The translations under genes and the position numbers were made by a program. A stretch of 18,765 nucleotides of DNA from CAYVKM01 sp964452045 (lineage in GTDB: Bacteria > Calditrichota > Calditrichia > RBG-13-44-9). Positions 15,232 to 18,765 of this stretch are shown here, piece after piece (within the stretch, counting starts at the first letter, position 1; every line of letters begins with the position of its first letter). The notes beneath the pieces are model-generated. The model ran no database searches. It was not told where the DNA came from and saw only the letters and a list, made by a program, of their open reading frames with translations. The stretch is from NCBI GenBank assembly GCA_964452045.1, contig CAYVKM010000074.1, forward strand, positions 1 to 18,765, read 5' to 3'.

Positions 15232-16263
15232 ATGGATAGTAGTTCGAGAAGCCACGATCTGAATATTGGTGTTGTAGGGGCTGGTGGAATTGCCCAGGTG
15301 ATGCATCTTCCCCTCCTGGAAAAGCACCCGGATGTTAAATTAAAGGCATTATGTGATGGCGATATCTCCAAAGCATCTCTTTTGGCAGAGAAATTTGGTA
15401 TTGAAAATATTTATGAAGATATAGACGAGATGATCCAGCATGAAAAGCTGGACGCGGTTTTTATCCTCACCCCAAACAGCCTGCATCTCCCAATGACACT
15501 GCTGGCACTGGATTATGGCCTTAATGTCTTCGTGGAAAAACCGGCAGGAAAAAGTCTGGCAGAGGTTGAACGCATGCACAAACGGGCTTCGGAAGTCGGG
15601 AAAACAGTTATGGTTGGCATGCATAACCGGTTTCGATCGGATGTCCAGGCGATGTATAAACTGATCCATGGGCAGGAATTAGGAAAGTTGTTCTTCCTGA
15701 AAACCGGTTGGCTTCATTCCCGGCAACATGCCGTTAAGCAGCCCTGGCTGGCCTTAAAAAATATTTCCGGTGGTGGGGTAGTTATGGATTTGGGGGTCCA
15801 GTTAATTGATCTGGTCTGGTGGATGCTCGATAAACCGGAACCAGTTGCGGTAAAATCTTTTTCCTATAACATTAATCCGGAAATTAAGGTAGAAGATTTT
15901 TGTGTCGCCTGCATTACTTTTGCTAATGAGATGTCTGTCTCTATTGAAGTTAGTTGGGAATTTCCGATTGCGGAAGACTATTTTTACCTGGAAATTGCCG
16001 GTGAAAAAGGAACCGGAACATTAAATCCGTTAAAATTACAAAAAATTATGCATGGTCAGATTGTAAATATTTCTCCGGAAATGAAAGATAGCAAGATTTC
16101 GACCTTTCGAAAAGCCTACCAAACCGAAGTTGATCACTTTATAGATTATTTACTGGGGAGGGTGGAAAGACTGGAATCTTCCGTGGAGGATTCGGTTAAA
16201 GTGTTTAAAATTATCGATGCGTTATATCAATCTATCCGAACCAAGAAAGAAGTTATTATTTGA
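15232..16263 (+). CDS. Gfo/Idh/MocA-family NAD(P)-dependent oxidoreductase
   Basis: A 343-residue dehydrogenase with a Rossmann domain (GVVGAGGIAQVMHL, 13-26) and the family's EKPAGKS at 102-108, with Lys103 the expected catalytic lysine. The second domain has SGGGVVMDLGVQLIDLVWW at 179-197. In inositol dehydrogenase-type members this motif is GGxxxDxxxH, with Asp and His catalytic. Here Asp186 is present but the His position is Gln190, so chemistry or substrate may differ. The substrate, probably a sugar or cyclitol derivative, cannot be predicted. AGGGAG at 15219-15224, 7 bases before the ATG, supports the start. It sits 3 bases after ruvX, in an operon leading to lnt, so a role in cell-envelope sugar metabolism is possible but unproven. 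Confidence 0.9.
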   Translation: MDSSSRSHDLNIGVVGAGGIAQVMHLPLLEKHPDVKLKALCDGDISKASLLAEKFGIENIYEDIDEMIQHEKLDAVFILTPNSLHLPMTLLALDYGLNVFVEKPAGKSLAEVERMHKRASEVGKTVMVGMHNRFRSDVQAMYKLIHGQELGKLFFLKTGWLHSRQHAVKQPWLALKNISGGGVVMDLGVQLIDLVWWMLDKPEPVAVKSFSYNINPEIKVEDFCVACITFANEMSVSIEVSWEFPIAEDYFYLEIAGEKGTGTLNPLKLQKIMHGQIVNISPEMKDSKISTFRKAYQTEVDHFIDYLLGRVERLESSVEDSVKVFKIIDALYQSIRTKKEVII

Positions 16264-16302
16264 TCCCCAAATTAACCTTACTCATTCGAGCTTACCCTTT
16301 AC

Positions 16303-17865
16303 ATGGACCGATTTGAATTAAAATATTTATTATTAGTAGCCGTTCTCTTCACTTTAAGCTTTCCGCCCTTTCAATTCGGATTCCTCGCTCCGCTGGCAAT
16401 AGCTGTTTTTTTGATCTTCCTGGAATTGAAAAGTCCGAAAGACGGATTCCGATTGGGATACTGGTTGGGCTTGTTTTGGGGCGCCATGACCCTTTTCTGG
16501 ATCTCAGAAAGCACGGTTACCGGTGCGTTATTGACAATATTAATTAATTCCTTTCAGTATGCCATTATCTGGTGGTTATATACTGTATTTCGTGAAAAAA
16601 ACCAGGCATTCGCTTTATTCAGCCTTCCATTTCTCTGGGTCGGATTTGAATACATCCGGCAGTTTTCGGATATTCGTTTCAATTGGTTAGCCCTGGGGCA
16701 TACCCAAACCTATTATTTACACTTTATTCAATTCATCGAGTATACCGGATATCTGGGTCTCTCTTTTTTAGTGATCTGTCTTGGCATTAGCTTTTATATA
16801 CTGGTTCGATATCGGGGTGTTGGCAGATGGGTCCCGTTGGGTGTTGCCTTAATGCTTGTCATCTCTCTGAATGTGTTCGGACAATTCCGCATTCATCAGT
16901 TGCACAAGGAGCAATATTCTCTGCTCAAAGTAGGAATAGTGCAGCCAAATGTTGATCCATATCTTAAATGGGATCCGGAATTTCAGAATGAGGCATTCAG
17001 GATGTTGATGCAGGCCAGTCACCGGCTGGCCCGGGAAAAACCTAACCTGATCGTTTGGCCCGAGACTGCAACCCCCTTTTATTTGCGGGCAAATCCTATG
17101 AAATTAACGGAAATTCAACAATTTCTGGATTCAACCCATATTTTTCTTTTAACCGGAACACCCGATTACCAATACGTGAATTCCGAAGAAGATTATCGTA
17201 CCTATAATGCCGCATTTTTTTTTGCTCCGGGGCATAAGAATATTGAGTATTACTATAAAACGGCATTGGTCCCCGGATCTGAAACCATACCCTTTAAAAC
17301 TTATTTGCCTTTTCTCCGACACCTTGATGTGGGTGGAGGTGATTTCTATCCCGGGCATGAATATACCGTTTTTAAATTTTCCTTGTCTGCCGGAGCAGGG
17401 CAATGGTCTACCGGTAATTATATTTTATCTAAACCGCTAAAAACTGAAATGAAAAAGATCGGTTTATCAGCTATAATTTGTTACGAGTCCGTATTTCCTG
17501 ATATCGTCCGGCATTTTGTTCAGGAAGGGGCTAACATCCTGACCATTATCACAAATGACGGCTGGTTTGGTGTGACCAGCGGACCATATCAGCATGCTCA
17601 GTTTGCTGTTCTCCGGGCAATAGAAAACCGGACCAGTATCTTGAGATGTGCCAATACCGGCATTTCCAGTGTGATTGATCCAACCGGCCGGATCATTAAG
17701 AAAGCGGGATTGAATACCAGGAAAGATCTGGTTGCCTATGTCCCAATTAACGATCGAAAATCGTTTTTTACCAGTCATGGAGATCTGTTTGGGAAATTCA
17801 TGTTGTTGATGTCTTTTGCTTTAATTTTGTTTAAATTAATCATGTGGCACGTTTTTAATAATTAA
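16303..17865 (+). CDS. lnt: Apolipoprotein N-acyltransferase
   Basis: Integral inner-membrane enzyme that transfers an acyl chain from phospholipid to the N-terminal Cys of lipoproteins, the last step of lipoprotein maturation in Gram-negative bacteria. The 520 residues comprise about six N-terminal membrane segments (residues ~8-195), a periplasmic nitrilase-fold domain (~205-480) and a last membrane segment near 494-516. The catalytic triad is visible: Glu254 in VWPETATPF, Lys319 in YYKTALVPG and Cys393 in IICYESVFPD, plus the essential-type Glu327 in PGSETIPF. Further conserved segments are GIVQPNVDP, TNDGWFG and YQHAQFAVLRAIENR. The start ATG at 16303 has no SD; the preceding 39 bases hold no obvious signal. 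It is followed by an unknown exported protein and a lipoprotein that would be one of its substrates. Confidence 0.95.
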   Translation: MDRFELKYLLLVAVLFTLSFPPFQFGFLAPLAIAVFLIFLELKSPKDGFRLGYWLGLFWGAMTLFWISESTVTGALLTILINSFQYAIIWWLYTVFREKNQAFALFSLPFLWVGFEYIRQFSDIRFNWLALGHTQTYYLHFIQFIEYTGYLGLSFLVICLGISFYILVRYRGVGRWVPLGVALMLVISLNVFGQFRIHQLHKEQYSLLKVGIVQPNVDPYLKWDPEFQNEAFRMLMQASHRLAREKPNLIVWPETATPFYLRANPMKLTEIQQFLDSTHIFLLTGTPDYQYVNSEEDYRTYNAAFFFAPGHKNIEYYYKTALVPGSETIPFKTYLPFLRHLDVGGGDFYPGHEYTVFKFSLSAGAGQWSTGNYILSKPLKTEMKKIGLSAIICYESVFPDIVRHFVQEGANILTIITNDGWFGVTSGPYQHAQFAVLRAIENRTSILRCANTGISSVIDPTGRIIKKAGLNTRKDLVAYVPINDRKSFFTSHGDLFGKFMLLMSFALILFKLIMWHVFNN

Positions 17866-17882
17866 CCCTAAAATTAAATTTG

Positions 17883-18518
17883 ATGGCCGTAAAAATAATA
17901 CTATTGTCATATATCAGCTGTGCGATGTTCTTTTCTGCAGTTTTGTTTTCTCAACCAGCAGGTATTCAAACGAATGAGCAGATTATTTCGGAACAGTTAT
18001 GTCAACCTGTCCTGCAAACCATTGATTCCTTATCAGTGGACACGACCAGGGTTAAAATAAAACTGGAGAAAAAATCGGACCTTGGTAACTGGCTGGTTAA
18101 GAAATTGCAAGAACAATTTATTAAAAAACAAGTTATACTCTATGATACATCTGCGGAAGTATCGGGAAATTGGTTAATACTAAACATTAATTCTGTGGAT
18201 TCTGAAATTTTTTATCGGAGTAAAAAAAGAAATCTATTTTTAAGAACAACTAAATTTGAGCGAATGATTGATAGCTATTTATCTTATTCTATACAAAATC
18301 AATCAGGGAAAATATTGTTTTCCCGCTCCATGGATCCGGAATTCCGGGATGTTTTAGGTCGATCGAAATTGAATACTATTGAATCAAATAATTATTCGTT
18401 TACCAAAGGTCAGAAAATAGAATCAAAATTTTTTGCCTATTTTTTTGAACCTGTTTTAGTAACCGTTACAACAATTGGGGTCGTTTATCTATTCTTTTCA
18501 TTAAGGAGTGGTTCATAA
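17883..18518 (+). CDS. Unrecognised exported protein with C-terminal membrane segment
   Basis: I do not recognise this 211-residue protein. It begins with a signal-like hydrophobic stretch (residues ~4-23, ending LFSQPAG). A mixed alpha/beta middle follows, with KSDLGNWLVKKLQEQFI near 64-80 and GNWLILNINSVDSEIFYRS near 95-113. It ends in one hydrophobic segment, EPVLVTVTTIGVVYLFFSL, at about 189-207 with a short basic tail. This suggests a periplasmic domain anchored by its C-terminus. It lies 17 bases after lnt, and its stop overlaps the next start as TAATG, so it belongs to an envelope operon with a BamD-like gene. A role in outer-membrane or lipoprotein handling is a guess from position alone. 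The ATG at 17883 is preceded by an in-frame TTG that I do not use. Its base composition is more AT-rich than its neighbours. Confidence 0.8.
   Translation: MAVKIILLSYISCAMFFSAVLFSQPAGIQTNEQIISEQLCQPVLQTIDSLSVDTTRVKIKLEKKSDLGNWLVKKLQEQFIKKQVILYDTSAEVSGNWLILNINSVDSEIFYRSKKRNLFLRTTKFERMIDSYLSYSIQNQSGKILFSRSMDPEFRDVLGRSKLNTIESNNYSFTKGQKIESKFFAYFFEPVLVTVTTIGVVYLFFSLRSGS
18503..18508 (+). promoter_or_regulatory. Strong ribosome-binding site for the terminal lipoprotein gene
   Basis: AAGGAG nine bases before the ATG at 18518, inside the end of the previous gene. It decides the start at the TAATG overlap and predicts coupled translation. Confidence 0.75.
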
Positions 18519-18765
18519 TGTCGATTAAGTTTTTCAAAAGTTTTATCATACTGCTTTTAACCTTGGTTATTTTTGCCGGTTGTGGTTCCAAGATTAAAAA
18601 AGAAATTCTCGATGCAAATGAGTATTTCGAATATGCCAAGGGTCTTTATGACAAAGGAAAATATTTGGATGCCATAACCGAGTTTACCGTTATCGTCCTG
18701 AAATTCAGTGCGGATCCGGTGGTTGATGAAATCGAGGATAACCTCTCCGGTAGGGGTCGGCTTGA
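18518..18765 (+). CDS. BamD-like TPR lipoprotein, N-terminal part (3' end outside window)
   Basis: The frame is open to the right edge, giving 82 residues. It starts with a lipoprotein signal peptide, MSIKFFKSF then a leucine-rich core and lipobox FAGC, with Cys22 as the lipidation site. The mature part ANEYFEYAKGLYDKGKYLDAITEF is a tetratricopeptide helix pair like the first repeat of BamD (YfiO), the outer-membrane lipoprotein that with BamA inserts beta-barrel proteins. A position right after lnt and an exported protein suits an envelope assembly factor. Other TPR lipoproteins (for example CpoB-like proteins) begin similarly, so the identity is tentative. After about residue 69 the sequence (DEIEDNLSGRGRL) departs from the usual aromatic-rich second repeat, which may mean divergence or a sequence error near the window edge. 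Confidence 0.7.
   Translation, partial: MSIKFFKSFIILLLTLVIFAGCGSKIKKEILDANEYFEYAKGLYDKGKYLDAITEFTVIVLKFSADPVVDEIEDNLSGRGRL

Noticed and set aside
1..18765. CRISPR arrays, insertion sequences, tRNAs, rRNAs, phage or defence genes
   Set aside because: No spaced direct repeats, transposase motifs, cloverleaf sequences or defence-type domains were seen; the genes are conserved housekeeping, transport and envelope functions.

Overview
The window reads as a piece of chromosome from a Gram-negative bacterium of the Bacteroidetes/FCB type, probably a less-studied phylum near Bacteroidota, Calditrichota or KSB1. The outer membrane is shown by a TonB-dependent receptor, an apolipoprotein N-acyltransferase and a BamD-like lipoprotein. 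The FCB assignment rests on a GWxTD-domain protein and on promoter-like elements of the form TTTG-N20-TAnnTTTG, the Bacteroidetes housekeeping pattern, upstream of several genes. Base composition by eye is moderately AT-rich and even. I see no mobile element, CRISPR array, tRNA or rRNA. All eleven complete genes and the two edge fragments lie on the + strand. No gap between genes exceeds about 140 bases.

Layout. (1) 1-2882: the C-terminal part of a TonB-dependent receptor, then a sodium:solute symporter; they could take the same unknown solute across the outer and inner membranes. (2) 3016-6332: the catalytic large subunit of methylmalonyl-CoA mutase (no B12 domain), biotin protein ligase (birA) and type III pantothenate kinase (coaX). 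The link is propionyl-CoA/methylmalonyl-CoA metabolism: biotin for the carboxylase, CoA for the substrates, and the mutase itself. coaX ends at a clear hairpin-plus-T-run terminator. (3) 6396-9461: a large soluble sensor histidine kinase with a receiver-like N-terminus lacking the phosphoacceptor Asp, three GAF-like regions, one PAS and a complete kinase core, with no response regulator beside it. (4) 9600-14290: mutS, closely followed by an exported TPR/GWxTD protein of unknown function. (5) 14393-14710: an HU-family DNA-binding protein with its own promoter, ribosome-binding site and terminator. (6) 14803-18765: ruvX, a Gfo/Idh/MocA oxidoreductase with Gln at the usual catalytic His position, lnt, an unrecognised exported protein and the start of a BamD-like lipoprotein. 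The last three are a compact envelope-biogenesis group.

The content is mostly conserved housekeeping and envelope genes, and I do not see a defence island, secondary-metabolite cluster or other clearly new system. The most useful non-gene signals are the repeated promoter grammar, the overlap of hairpins with promoter -33 elements before the kinase and mutS, and the two unknown exported proteins.
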